Shown: piece by piece, positions 8,611 to 17,448 of the stretch
How the letters are laid out: each line of letters opens with the position of its first letter
How positions within the stretch are numbered: the first letter of the stretch is position 1
Source of the DNA: an uncultured Bacteroidales bacterium
GTDB lineage: Bacteria > Bacteroidota > Bacteroidia > Bacteroidales > UBA932
Assembly: GCA_900318445.1 (NCBI GenBank)
Contig: ONKO01000001.1
Location: 62,001 to 126,000, forward strand
DNA: 64,000 nucleotides
Direction of reading: 5' to 3'
Program-made: the position numbers and the translations under genes
Notes under the pieces: generated by a model
Told to the model about the DNA's origin: nothing
Seen by the model: only the letters and a program-made list of their open reading frames with translations
The model's database searches: none

Positions 8611-10866
8611 TTATTTATATCTTTTTACGCGGGTATCGTTAATAACGCCTTTCCAGTCCATGCCAAAGGCAAAGTCATATACATGCCCTTGGGCATCCCG
8701 GTAGCATTCCATATCACGGGGAACGTCCTCGCACTGGGCCTCTACGGTTTCCATATGGGCCGGAAGCTGACAGGGAAGCAGTCCATAAGGCTCCGCCACG
8801 CCGCTCAGGATATCCAGCAGGGCATTGCTGGACACGCCGCAGGACACAAGCAGGGCATCCGCCCAGGGCTCAATCTCGGCCGGGACGAAGGGGCGCTCCA
8901 TGGCCACCATCACTATCACAGGTTTGTCACCCATCACCGCCTTGGTCGTTTGTACCAGCAAGGCATCGGTGCTATTGGACGATGTTTCCGTAAAGCCACG
9001 GTAACTGCGGTTGGCGCTGCTCTCGTGCGGATCGCCGCCGGCAATACTGTGCGCACGGGCGTTCGTTGCCGTATAAGGTTCCCATTGCAGGCTGATGGGG
9101 TTGTAATGGCCTTCCGGGTACTTCTCGTCGGGCATCACAAAACCCCAGTGGCCCACTGGACTCTTGATGGAGACAAGGGCCACATCCGCCTCTTCCGGCG
9201 TATCGACCACCTCAAAATAACGGCCGAGCAATTTCTTGGAAATCGGGTATTCGTCGTAGGAAGGCGTCGGCTTCTGCCAATGGGAAAGGCCGGCGGGGAC
9301 ATGGCGGAGCGGTTCATACACCCGCATCTTCCTGTTCAACGGCAACATGCCCCCAGCATTTTTCAGCAGGACGATACTCTTGAGCTGGGCCTCATAGCCC
9401 GCGGCCACAAATTCCCTACATCCGACAACCGCGGCAGCGTTCTCCGGGCTCACGTAAGGATTCTCAAAAAGGCCGACATGGAAGATGTTTACCAGGATAC
9501 GTGTTGCACTGAGCTCAAAACGGGCCCTTGCACTCTCTTCGCCATATTTTTTCGACCACAGTTCATAGGCGGCCATACTGACTGCATTGTCCTTGGCTCC
9601 TCCCAGTTGGTCCACGCCGGCCTCGAAGCATAACAACCGCCGCTCGGGACCGCTCAGCGTTTCCGCCCCCCAGGGCGTACCCTTGTGCTCCCAAGGGACA
9701 TTGTAATCCTTGACGATTCCCCAGTCCGTGCACACTACGCCTTCATACTGATACTTGTCCCGCAGCAAATCCTGGATGATATACTTGGAAAAGCCGTTTC
9801 CGACGTTCTGTCCGGAGGGGTCCTGCCCATAGGAAATCGTATAATAGGGCATCACGGCCGATGCCATCCGTGTTTTTCCGGGCAAGGCGAAGGCGCCGTC
9901 CACAAAAGGAATCAGCCCCTGCTCAAAATTGTTCCCAGGATACACGGCATACTTACCGATACCAAAATGCGCATCCCGGCCGCCTTCTCCGGAGCCGCCG
10001 CCCGGCCAGTGCTTCACCATGCAGTTGACGCTTTGCGAGCCCCAGCCCGCCTTGCTGCCCGGTGTATTCTGGAAGGCCTCGCAGTACGTACGGGCCATGT
10101 CACGGGAAAGGGCCGGATCCTCGCCGAAAGTGCCGTAGAAGCGGCGCCAGCGGGGATCCGTGGCGATATCCACCTGCGGAGACAGAGCAGTAGTGATTCC
10201 CAAGGCCCGGTATTCGGCCGATACCACCTCCCCGTGAGTGCGGATGACATCCATGTCAAAGGTGGCGGCCAGTCCCAGTTCCCGGGGCCACTTGGAGATG
10301 TCGCTCTCCCCCGCCGGGTCAAACTCGCCATCCTGCTCGGGCTTATAATTGTTGATGTTGGTGGTCCCGTTGCTATAATTGCGGGGGTCCGTACTGTTAT
10401 TGGAAGGAATCCCCAGACGAGCCGACTCGCAAAACGCCTGCACGGCATTGGACCAGCCTGCCCCAATGGCCGGAGAAGCCACATTGCGCACCAGCATGTG
10501 GCGGATGTGGTCATCGGCCAGGAGCCGCCGTGCTTTATCATCCAGCACCGTATCGTTGGCATCCACTGCACTGGAATACAGCATGAGGCCGCAGATTTCC
10601 TCCAGCGTGAGCTGCGAGGCCAGGTCCCGGGCCCTTGTCTTCGCATCCTTCCTCCAGTCCTCGTACACATCCAGTCCGCCATTTCGGTTCAGGTCTTTAA
10701 AGGCGTAACCGTCCACGGTCAGGATGGGGGCGGAGGTATATCCAAGGACAGGACCCCGGGTCTGGAGAATCAGTGTATATCCACTCTTCGGTTCCATTGT
10801 TATGACATTCTTTCCACAGGCAGCAAGAAGAAAAACCGGGAGAAGAGACAGGATAAATTTCCTCAT
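8611..10866 (-). CDS. GH3 glycoside hydrolase, lipoprotein
   Basis: This 751-aa GH3 enzyme has a lipoprotein signal (lipobox LLAAC, Cys17). It belongs to the GH3 branch that begins with an EF-hand-like loop: D-x-N-x-N-G-x-x-D-x-x-E at residues 58-69. The KHWPGGG segment lies near 285-291, and the nucleophile is Asp381 in GVVCTDWGIV. The protein lacks the obvious fibronectin-III end of its neighbour. The start at 10866 places the signal peptide at the N terminus; an extended start at 10917 would bury it. It is clearly homologous along its length to the GH3 at 13581-15734, so the two are probably paralogues with different linkage or chain-length preference. Confidence 0.92.
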   Translation of the reverse strand: MRKFILSLLPVFLLAACGKNVITMEPKSGYTLILQTRGPVLGYTSAPILTVDGYAFKDLNRNGGLDVYEDWRKDAKTRARDLASQLTLEEICGLMLYSSAVDANDTVLDDKARRLLADDHIRHMLVRNVASPAIGAGWSNAVQAFCESARLGIPSNNSTDPRNYSNGTTNINNYKPEQDGEFDPAGESDISKWPRELGLAATFDMDVIRTHGEVVSAEYRALGITTALSPQVDIATDPRWRRFYGTFGEDPALSRDMARTYCEAFQNTPGSKAGWGSQSVNCMVKHWPGGGSGEGGRDAHFGIGKYAVYPGNNFEQGLIPFVDGAFALPGKTRMASAVMPYYTISYGQDPSGQNVGNGFSKYIIQDLLRDKYQYEGVVCTDWGIVKDYNVPWEHKGTPWGAETLSGPERRLLCFEAGVDQLGGAKDNAVSMAAYELWSKKYGEESARARFELSATRILVNIFHVGLFENPYVSPENAAAVVGCREFVAAGYEAQLKSIVLLKNAGGMLPLNRKMRVYEPLRHVPAGLSHWQKPTPSYDEYPISKKLLGRYFEVVDTPEEADVALVSIKSPVGHWGFVMPDEKYPEGHYNPISLQWEPYTATNARAHSIAGGDPHESSANRSYRGFTETSSNSTDALLVQTTKAVMGDKPVIVMVAMERPFVPAEIEPWADALLVSCGVSSNALLDILSGVAEPYGLLPCQLPAHMETVEAQCEDVPRDMECYRDAQGHVYDFAFGMDWKGVINDTRVKRYK

Positions 10867-10883
10867 AACTTGAGTTTTTTTTA

Positions 10884-10891
10884 CAAAAATA
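10884..10891 (-). promoter_or_regulatory. Possible internal promoter -7 element
   Basis: TATTTTTG on the minus strand fits TAnnTTTG and sits in the only intergenic gap of any size (25 nt) in the PUL operon, 18 nt before the GH3 start at 10866. No good -33 element is seen. It could give the last two GH3 genes extra expression. Confidence 0.3.
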
Positions 10892-12049
10892 CTATTTTCT
10901 AAAAAAACGGTCCACACCCAGCGCGATGGCTCCGTCGCCCGTCACATTGCACGCCGGCCCGTAGCCGTCCAGGGCCAGATAGATGGCCATCAGAAGGGCG
11001 GTCATCTCCGGCGTAAAGCCGAGCATGCTTTCCAGGAAGCCCACGGAAGCCATAAGCACGCCGCTCATCACGCCCGGCGAAGCCACCGTCGCAACGGCAA
11101 GGATGAGCATGAAGTTAAAGAACAGGCCTAAGGAGATAGGCTGTCCCATCATCAATGCCACGGCGACAGCTGTTGTGGCTAGTTTGATCACAGAGCCGCA
11201 CATATGTACATTGGAGCACAGCGGAACCACAAAATTCGCCACTTCCTCTGATACGCCGTTCTTTCGGGTGCACTCCGTCGTAACCGGAATAACGGCCGAG
11301 GACGAGCAGATTGAAAAGCCCGTAAGATAGGCCGGGAACATATTCCAGAGACATTTGAAAGGGTTTTTCCCTGCAATAGTACCCGCCACCACATACTGAA
11401 TAACCAGATAAAGGATGGAAAGAACGACGCCCGTCGCGATAACTTTCGCTCCTGTTCCCATGACAACGGCCATTTTCCCGGAAGCGCTCATTTCGCACAT
11501 CATGGTGAAGATATAAAAGGGCATAAGAGGGATGATAGCCTTCTCGATGGTCATCTTTACCACCTCACCAAACTCGTTAAACCAATTCTTGAGTGAATCG
11601 CCCTTGATATATATGCAGCATATTCCTATCATGAAGGACAGGCAAAGGGCCGTAAGCATGTCGCACAGTGGCTTTATCTTGAGGTCGATATAGGGTTCAA
11701 AGGTTTTTGCCGATGCCGCATCCGTCTGAAGGTCCCCCATCTCAAGGATGTATGGGAAAAAGGCCGATGCGCTCCCATAAGCAAACAGTCCGGCACAGAC
11801 TGTAGATATATAGGCGACGCCCACCACCCAGAGCAGCATCTTGCCAGCGCCCTTTCCCAGCCCATAAATGGCCGGTGTCACCAGTCCAAGCACCAGAAGC
11901 GGGACGATGAACTTGAGCAGTTGGGCAAACAGCACGTTGAATGTCTTGAATATACGGACAACTACGTCCGGGACAACAAGTCCGAGGAGCGAGCCCAGCG
12001 CAATGGCGATGAGCACTTTGACAAAAAGGGAAAGTTTTATCTTTTTCAT
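10892..12049 (-). CDS. Dicarboxylate/amino-acid:cation symporter (DAACS family)
   Basis: This 385-aa inner-membrane protein of the sodium:dicarboxylate symporter family imports organic acids or acidic amino acids with Na+ or H+. Features are the N-terminal helices with FVKVLIAIALGSLLGL, the FIVPLLVLGLVTPAIYGLG segment, the serine-rich hairpin FSICSSSAVIPVTTECTRKN corresponding to HP1, and the VVPLCSNVHMCGSV and DGYGPACNVTGDGAIALG motifs near the substrate site. Overlap by ATGA with the upstream GH10 gene ties it to PUL expression. A transporter of this family inside a glycan locus is unusual. It might import an acidic product such as a uronic acid or an organic acid released by an esterase, which is inference. 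Confidence 0.88.
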   Translation of the reverse strand: MKKIKLSLFVKVLIAIALGSLLGLVVPDVVVRIFKTFNVLFAQLLKFIVPLLVLGLVTPAIYGLGKGAGKMLLWVVGVAYISTVCAGLFAYGSASAFFPYILEMGDLQTDAASAKTFEPYIDLKIKPLCDMLTALCLSFMIGICCIYIKGDSLKNWFNEFGEVVKMTIEKAIIPLMPFYIFTMMCEMSASGKMAVVMGTGAKVIATGVVLSILYLVIQYVVAGTIAGKNPFKCLWNMFPAYLTGFSICSSSAVIPVTTECTRKNGVSEEVANFVVPLCSNVHMCGSVIKLATTAVAVALMMGQPISLGLFFNFMLILAVATVASPGVMSGVLMASVGFLESMLGFTPEMTALLMAIYLALDGYGPACNVTGDGAIALGVDRFFRK

Positions 12050-13584
12050 AAGTCAACAATTGCAGTATGTTCTTCGCCCCGGCTGTCTTTCCAACTCAAG
12101 CGATAAGTTCCTTTAAAGCCGCGCCAACGCACCTCACCGCCCCGGCCGGCCTTCACTTCGAGACGGGTGCGCCACTCGTGAAGAATCAATTCTTTCAGCG
12201 CATAATAGGCCGCTTTGGGGCGCATGTCCCGGTGAAAAAGGCCCGACGTAGAGGGCTCTCCCGGAAAGCCGCAACCGTCCACCAGGTTCCACCAGGTGAT
12301 GGCGAACATTTTCTCGCCACTGAACCACAGACGGTAAAGGTTTCGGGCGATGATGGCCTGAATCATCTCTCCGCGATTCCCTTCCGTGGGGGCTGTAATG
12401 GTGATTTCACTGATGCAAATGGGAAGTCCCGGTGCGGAGAGCCGTTTCATGAGGTCCCAAACGTACTCCGGCGTCTGAATGGCGGCGCCTTCGGCAATCT
12501 GGCGGCACTGATCCGGGTCATAAAGATGCATCTGGGAGCCGATGGCCTGTACACCATACCCCTCTTCCAGAAGCGTCAGCACCTGGCGGGGATAATCATC
12601 CGTGTCCACATAATCATTGATGCATTTCAACTGGGTTTGCGGAATCATTTCATCTGCGATGCGCAAGGTCCGGCGAGTATAGTCTCCAGGCAGCAGCATA
12701 TAACGGCTCTTGGTAAAAAGAACCCCAGGTATCTGCACCCCGGCGCGCCAGTCCTTGCAACTTTCGTTCACCACGTCATAGCTGGTCACTGCCGGATGGT
12801 CTTTGTAATGGTCAATTATATTACGCACATGAGCGTCAAAGGTGTCTCCAAGAGCCTTCCCGTATCCGGGAAGCAGCTGTGCCAGTTCCGCAGGGGAAAG
12901 GGACTCATAGCGCGCAGAACGCGGGACCTTGCTTTCAAACAGGGAAACGTCTTCCAGGGAATCCAGCAGGGCCCGTTCGGAAGATGGCGCCAACTGGTGC
13001 AACCAACGGGGATTGTTGGTGCCGCTGCCCCAGGCCAGGGGATGCAGGTGTACGGCAACCCCATGCGCGGCGCACCATTCCACAACGGGATCCGACGCTG
13101 GACGCCGCCAATGCGGCTGGGCAAAAGGTTTCTTCTTGAACGTATTCCAGTATTCTTCGCTATCACGGAATTCGCCACTGTAACGCATGGGCGACTCACG
13201 GAACCATTGGAAATCACGCCAATACAGCCCCACTGTAGCCCGGTTGAACAGCGTCCCGAACAGTTCCCGATAGCGCTCATTTGCCTCCGGCGTCCCCAAT
13301 TGGTTAAAGTTGAACGTGGAGGCGCCAAAGAGGAAAGCCGATGAGACCTGTTCCACCTGAACCGGCGTACCACGCTTGAGGCCGGGGATTTTGACAAAGC
13401 CATCGGCCTTACGGTTGCGCTCGATGTCGGCATCGATCCGCGTCTGGACCTCATCGTTCCACAAAGCCCAGTAGGCAGGGCTCATCACCCCTTCCGTATC
13501 TTCCGACGCCCGGTGCGGAATGGACTGCGCACCAGCAAGCCAGGCAAAGGACAAAGCGATGAAAAAGAATACTAAACGTTTCAT
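12046..13584 (-). CDS. GH10 endo-beta-1,4-xylanase-like enzyme
   Basis: This 512-aa exported enzyme (signal peptide 1-19, cleaved after AGA) has a GH10 catalytic barrel. The acid/base is Glu274 in SYDVVNESCKDW and the nucleophile is Glu393 in CISEITI; GH10 members usually have (W)DVVNE and (I)TEL, so the second motif is slightly divergent. Substrate-cleft elements HPLAWG (181-186) and WWNLVDG (431-437) are present. The N-terminal 70-90 residues and the C-terminal strand-rich 40 residues flank the barrel. Together with three GH3 enzymes this points to xylan or a mixed beta-glucan. Four-nucleotide overlaps with genes on both sides show translational coupling. Confidence 0.9.
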   Translation of the reverse strand: MKRLVFFFIALSFAWLAGAQSIPHRASEDTEGVMSPAYWALWNDEVQTRIDADIERNRKADGFVKIPGLKRGTPVQVEQVSSAFLFGASTFNFNQLGTPEANERYRELFGTLFNRATVGLYWRDFQWFRESPMRYSGEFRDSEEYWNTFKKKPFAQPHWRRPASDPVVEWCAAHGVAVHLHPLAWGSGTNNPRWLHQLAPSSERALLDSLEDVSLFESKVPRSARYESLSPAELAQLLPGYGKALGDTFDAHVRNIIDHYKDHPAVTSYDVVNESCKDWRAGVQIPGVLFTKSRYMLLPGDYTRRTLRIADEMIPQTQLKCINDYVDTDDYPRQVLTLLEEGYGVQAIGSQMHLYDPDQCRQIAEGAAIQTPEYVWDLMKRLSAPGLPICISEITITAPTEGNRGEMIQAIIARNLYRLWFSGEKMFAITWWNLVDGCGFPGEPSTSGLFHRDMRPKAAYYALKELILHEWRTRLEVKAGRGGEVRWRGFKGTYRLSWKDSRGEEHTAIVDL

Positions 13585-15734
13585 AATAAGCCAAATCCAA
13601 AGTCATAGGTGTTCCCCTCAGTGTCCCGCCAAGGGGTCATGTCGTGCGGGACATCTTCCAACTGCCGTTCCACCGTCTCCATATTGGCAGGGAATTGCAT
13701 AGGAAGGCGGCCCGAGGGCCTGTAGGTGCCGGAGACAACTTCCAGAAAAGCCTTGCTCCGCACCCCGAACGCAACGAGGATGGCATCGGCCCAGGGTTCA
13801 AACTCCATCACTATAGGACGGGTGGTCTGAAGAAGGACGACAACCGGCTTTTCTCCCATCAGCGCTTTGGTTTCTTTCACAAGGGAAAGATCCGATGCGT
13901 TTTCCACATCAATGCGCCGTCCTCTGTAGCTGCGGTTGGTACTCTGCTCCGCTGGGTCGCCGCCGGCAATGGAAACGGCTCTGGCCCGGGTAGCGGTATA
14001 GGCCGAATACTGCAAGGAGATGGGCATGTACTGACCATCCTTGTAGCCAATGCCTCCTTCAGGTTCTGTAATCGCTACCAGCGCGAAATCGGCCTCTGAA
14101 GGGTCTTCAACCAGTGTATAATGCCGGGCGACTTCCGCAGTATCTAGGGAATAGCCAACGTACGGCGCTTTCTTCAGGCGACCGGTCATGGAATAGACGC
14201 CAGGGATGTTGCGTTGCGGGATATATACCTTGGCACCGGATTGTACGGGAAGTGCGCCACCACGGTTTTTAAGCATCACGACGCTTCTCCGCTGGGCTTC
14301 TTCTCCGAGCGCCTGTGCCTCCGGGTCAGAAAGCACTTCCAGAGCCACCGCAGGATCCCGGTAGGGATTCTCAAAAACGCCGCTGCGGAAAAAGGAAACC
14401 AGGATTTTCCGTGCCGAGGCCTCCCAGCGCGCCCGTGCCGAAGCCACGCCGTATTTATCACACCATAGTTGATACGCCTCCATGAGCCAAGAAGCATAAA
14501 CCGTCCCGCCAAACTCGTCTACGCCGGCCTCCAGTGCCTTGAGAATCCGCTCCCCCTTGGTCTGCGCCTCAACACCATAGCATTTCCCGCCGGTGGTGAG
14601 CGGGTCGCCGTTGTAGTCTGCTACAATACCCCAGTCCGTACAGACGATACCCTCATAGCTATATTGCGTTCTAAGGAGCGTATCGATGATATAGCTGCTG
14701 TAACTGTTTCCCACATTCTCTCCGGAAGGATCTTGTCCGTAAGAAACGGTGTAATACGGCATGACGCCCGCCGCATCCAGACAGAAAGCATCCATGGCGG
14801 TCTTGAGCTGCCCGCCCGGGAATACGGCATATTTGCCAATGGACAGGTGTGCATCCCGGCCTCCCTCACCTGCACCGCCGCCCGGCCAATGCTTGACAAT
14901 GCAGTTCACCTCCGGTTGCAAGGTATGGATATAGGTCGATGCCATCTGCCGCACCAGCTCCGGATTCTCCCCAAAGGTTCCGGAGACGCGCCGCCAACGG
15001 GGATCCGTGGCCAAATCGGCCTGCGGAGAAAGGGCGGTTCCAAAGCCCAAAGCCAGATACTCCCGTTTGACGGTTTGGGCAAAACTGCGCACTACCAACG
15101 TGTCGAAGGTTGCCGCAAGTCCCAGCGGGGTGGGCCACTGGGAGCAGACACCGCCGGAACCGGCATTGAACTCATCGGTGGCCTTGATTTCGTTGCGGGG
15201 GTCCGTGCAGTTGAGTGCCGGAATGCCCCAAGGCAGGCTTTCGCACAGGGTCTGAACCTTATTGTTCCAGCGGGCGATGGTCTCAGGGCCATCGGAATGT
15301 GCAAGGAGGATCTGCCTTGTGTCAAAGTTCACAATGACATCGCGCAACTGGTCGCAAATATCGGAAGGTTCTGCGCCACTTTCGGCATAGGGTTTCCCGT
15401 TGTAGGTGATCCCGCTCACGCTCATGGATGAAATGCCAGGGACATTCACGGTATGGCCGATGGTCATCAGACCGGAAAGGTACTCCGGCGGCAGTTTGGC
15501 CGCCAGATCGGCAGCCCGCTCCTCGGGCGTAAGCCGCCAGTTTTCATAAGGGTCCAGCTCCCCGTTGCGGCTCAGGTCCTTGAAGACCTTTCCCCCCTCA
15601 CGCAGTAGCGGAACATCTGTATAAGTGAGCGTGGCTCCGCCCTTCTGGACAAACTCCCGATAGCCGTCCTTGGTTTCAACGGCCGTGCAGGCGACAAGCG
15701 CGAGCGAAGTCCACAATAACCATTTACCACTCAT
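13581..15734 (-). CDS. GH3 glycoside hydrolase, lipoprotein
   Basis: This 717-aa enzyme has a lipoprotein signal (lipobox LVAC, Cys16) and an EF-hand-like loop D-x-S-x-N-G-x-x-D-x-x-E at about 53-64. The KHWPGGG motif is at 281-287 and the nucleophile is Asp367 in GIVCTDWGI. It is the closest relative in the window of the GH3 at 8611-10866, sharing long blocks such as DPRWRR..GTFGE and MPYYTVSYGQDPSG. The surface lipid anchor suggests action at the outer membrane or facing the periplasm. It overlaps the small 86-aa gene and the GH10 gene by 4 nt each. Confidence 0.92.
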   Translation of the reverse strand: MSGKWLLWTSLALVACTAVETKDGYREFVQKGGATLTYTDVPLLREGGKVFKDLSRNGELDPYENWRLTPEERAADLAAKLPPEYLSGLMTIGHTVNVPGISSMSVSGITYNGKPYAESGAEPSDICDQLRDVIVNFDTRQILLAHSDGPETIARWNNKVQTLCESLPWGIPALNCTDPRNEIKATDEFNAGSGGVCSQWPTPLGLAATFDTLVVRSFAQTVKREYLALGFGTALSPQADLATDPRWRRVSGTFGENPELVRQMASTYIHTLQPEVNCIVKHWPGGGAGEGGRDAHLSIGKYAVFPGGQLKTAMDAFCLDAAGVMPYYTVSYGQDPSGENVGNSYSSYIIDTLLRTQYSYEGIVCTDWGIVADYNGDPLTTGGKCYGVEAQTKGERILKALEAGVDEFGGTVYASWLMEAYQLWCDKYGVASARARWEASARKILVSFFRSGVFENPYRDPAVALEVLSDPEAQALGEEAQRRSVVMLKNRGGALPVQSGAKVYIPQRNIPGVYSMTGRLKKAPYVGYSLDTAEVARHYTLVEDPSEADFALVAITEPEGGIGYKDGQYMPISLQYSAYTATRARAVSIAGGDPAEQSTNRSYRGRRIDVENASDLSLVKETKALMGEKPVVVLLQTTRPIVMEFEPWADAILVAFGVRSKAFLEVVSGTYRPSGRLPMQFPANMETVERQLEDVPHDMTPWRDTEGNTYDFGFGLL

Positions 15735-15991
15735 GATGCCATTCGGTATTGGATGAAGTCGATATTACAGCACTGCGCTCCAGCAAGAACACCGGACTGT
15801 CCCATACAGGAAGACTGTATGTCCTGGTGGGGTTGTTGGGCGCGGAGGGTAGCATCGGCCTTGAGAACACCCACCTGTGTGATCGACGGCGCCGCCTGCA
15901 TGAACTTTTCGTACGTTATGGAAGGCCCCACCTGCGCGCCCAAAGGCAGGATAAAGGCCAGAACGCATAGTGTCAGAAGGCTCTTTTTCAT
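15731..15991 (-). CDS. Small exported protein of unknown function (86 aa)
   Basis: The protein has a clear signal peptide (MKKSLLTLCVLAFILPLGAQ) and a 66-residue mature part with three cysteines (one, then an adjacent pair) and no recognised domain. Both ends overlap neighbouring genes by exactly 4 nt (ATGA), as elsewhere in this operon, which argues that it is a real translated gene and not a sequencing artefact. It could also be the leftover start of a larger enzyme whose body was deleted. I do not recognise the family. Confidence 0.6.
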   Translation of the reverse strand: MKKSLLTLCVLAFILPLGAQVGPSITYEKFMQAAPSITQVGVLKADATLRAQQPHQDIQSSCMGQSGVLAGAQCCNIDFIQYRMAS

Positions 15992-17448
15992 AAGTTATAG
16001 AGTTTGATCCGGTAGATACCGGAGACTTTGAAGAGCTCTTGGTAGGCGGGGCGGAAACGGCGCTGGTAGCTGAGGCCATAATAGGGACCGTCTTCCGGGA
16101 TATTCAGCCGGCCACGAAGGTAGAGCATGTTGTGGTGACCGGTTTCATCGCCATTGAGCACTTGCCAGCGCTTGTCGTCACGAAGCTCCTCGCAGAAGGC
16201 GATTTGGACCCGCGGGCCAAAGTCTATCCAGGCGCCCACGCCCGCAATGGTGAATTCGTCCGGGGCCGTCTGGACGATGATGCCGTGTGCGTTCTTCTCC
16301 CCCTCGATGCAATGGACATTAAACGTATAATCACCCAGCGCAAGCGTCTCTACCGCATCCGGCGCATCTTTTTTGTCGATTCGCACAAAGCCGCGCATGG
16401 GATGTCCTTCCGCAATGAGCGGCAGCATCTCGGAAATCACCTTGCACTCCGCCGTATAATAGGGGTTGTCAAAGTGTTCCTCGTAGCCAAAGCCAAAGAC
16501 GCCTTTTGCTCCAGCCTCGCCCAGGGCATACCAGAAGCGGCCGGCCTGGCAGTTGGTTTCCGGAATAAACAGCGGCTGGCCTTCCCCATACGCCGCGCAC
16601 ATCTCCTTAAGCTCGGCGCCGTAGATATCCGGCGAGAGCCAGTCCAGATGGGGCGCGTTCTTTTTCCAGACGTCCAGAACGGCCACGCGCGGGCCTCCAT
16701 TAGGGTATTTGCCATAGGCTTTGTCCGCGGGGGCCAGCCAGGCATTGGTGAACAGGGGAATGTCGTAGGCTTCTTTTCCTGCCGCAGCAACGTAATCCAC
16801 ATAACGGGCATAGGCTTCGGCCATAAAGTACTGCGGGGCCAGCGGATCGTCCGAACGGCTCCAAGGGCTTTCTTCCCAGGCTTTTATACCGGCTTCCGAG
16901 AAATCCCGCTCGGCAAAGACGCCCACTTCGTTCTCCACCTGTACGCAACGGACTCTCCGGGTTTTGTCTGCCATCTTGAGATGAGCCATGAGCGCTTTGA
17001 AGGCCTTCACGTCGGCCTCACGCGCTGCCGCGCAGAAAGGGGAGATGGGGCTTGTCTTTTCCGCCACACAGGTGGGAGCCCGGAAGTACGTAGCCGTGTC
17101 GGCCTTCACCCAAAGCGGCGGATAGGAGGATTCACCGTTTTTCCAAGTACCGAACCAAAGCAGCCCAAGATAGAGGTCCCGTTTGTCGGCGGCCTTCAAC
17201 AGGTAATCCACCAGCGTAAAGTCAAATTGCCCCTGAACCGGCTCCAGCAGTTCCCAACTCACAGGTGCAAGGACCGAATTAAAGCCAAGCGATACTGCAA
17301 GATCCAATGACGCATCGATGGACTCCGGTGTGGAGGCGTTGGAATTGTGCATTTCCCCGCCCCAAAGAATGGAAGGGGCCGGCTGTTGTTCCTGACAGGA
17401 GAACAGGAGCAGCAGCGACAGGATATGTAGAATATACTTTTTAATCAT
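15988..17448 (-). CDS. GH42/GH35-like beta-galactosidase with DUF5597-type end
   Basis: This 486-aa lipoprotein (lipobox LFSC, Cys18) has a clan GH-A barrel. The acid/base is probably Glu174 in VENEVG, and the nucleophile is probably Glu297 in LFIPETN. The opening W-G-G-E-M-H-N and the F-N-S-V-L-A-P-V-S-W-E-x-x-E-P-x-x-G-x-F-D-F block match the secreted Bacteroidales enzymes annotated as GH35/GH42 or DUF5597 proteins. The last 120 residues are strand-rich. The likely activity is removal of beta-galactosyl or related side chains, but the family is not firmly assigned. It overlaps the upstream FAD-protein gene by 8 nt. Confidence 0.78.
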   Translation of the reverse strand: MIKKYILHILSLLLLFSCQEQQPAPSILWGGEMHNSNASTPESIDASLDLAVSLGFNSVLAPVSWELLEPVQGQFDFTLVDYLLKAADKRDLYLGLLWFGTWKNGESSYPPLWVKADTATYFRAPTCVAEKTSPISPFCAAAREADVKAFKALMAHLKMADKTRRVRCVQVENEVGVFAERDFSEAGIKAWEESPWSRSDDPLAPQYFMAEAYARYVDYVAAAGKEAYDIPLFTNAWLAPADKAYGKYPNGGPRVAVLDVWKKNAPHLDWLSPDIYGAELKEMCAAYGEGQPLFIPETNCQAGRFWYALGEAGAKGVFGFGYEEHFDNPYYTAECKVISEMLPLIAEGHPMRGFVRIDKKDAPDAVETLALGDYTFNVHCIEGEKNAHGIIVQTAPDEFTIAGVGAWIDFGPRVQIAFCEELRDDKRWQVLNGDETGHHNMLYLRGRLNIPEDGPYYGLSYQRRFRPAYQELFKVSGIYRIKLYNL

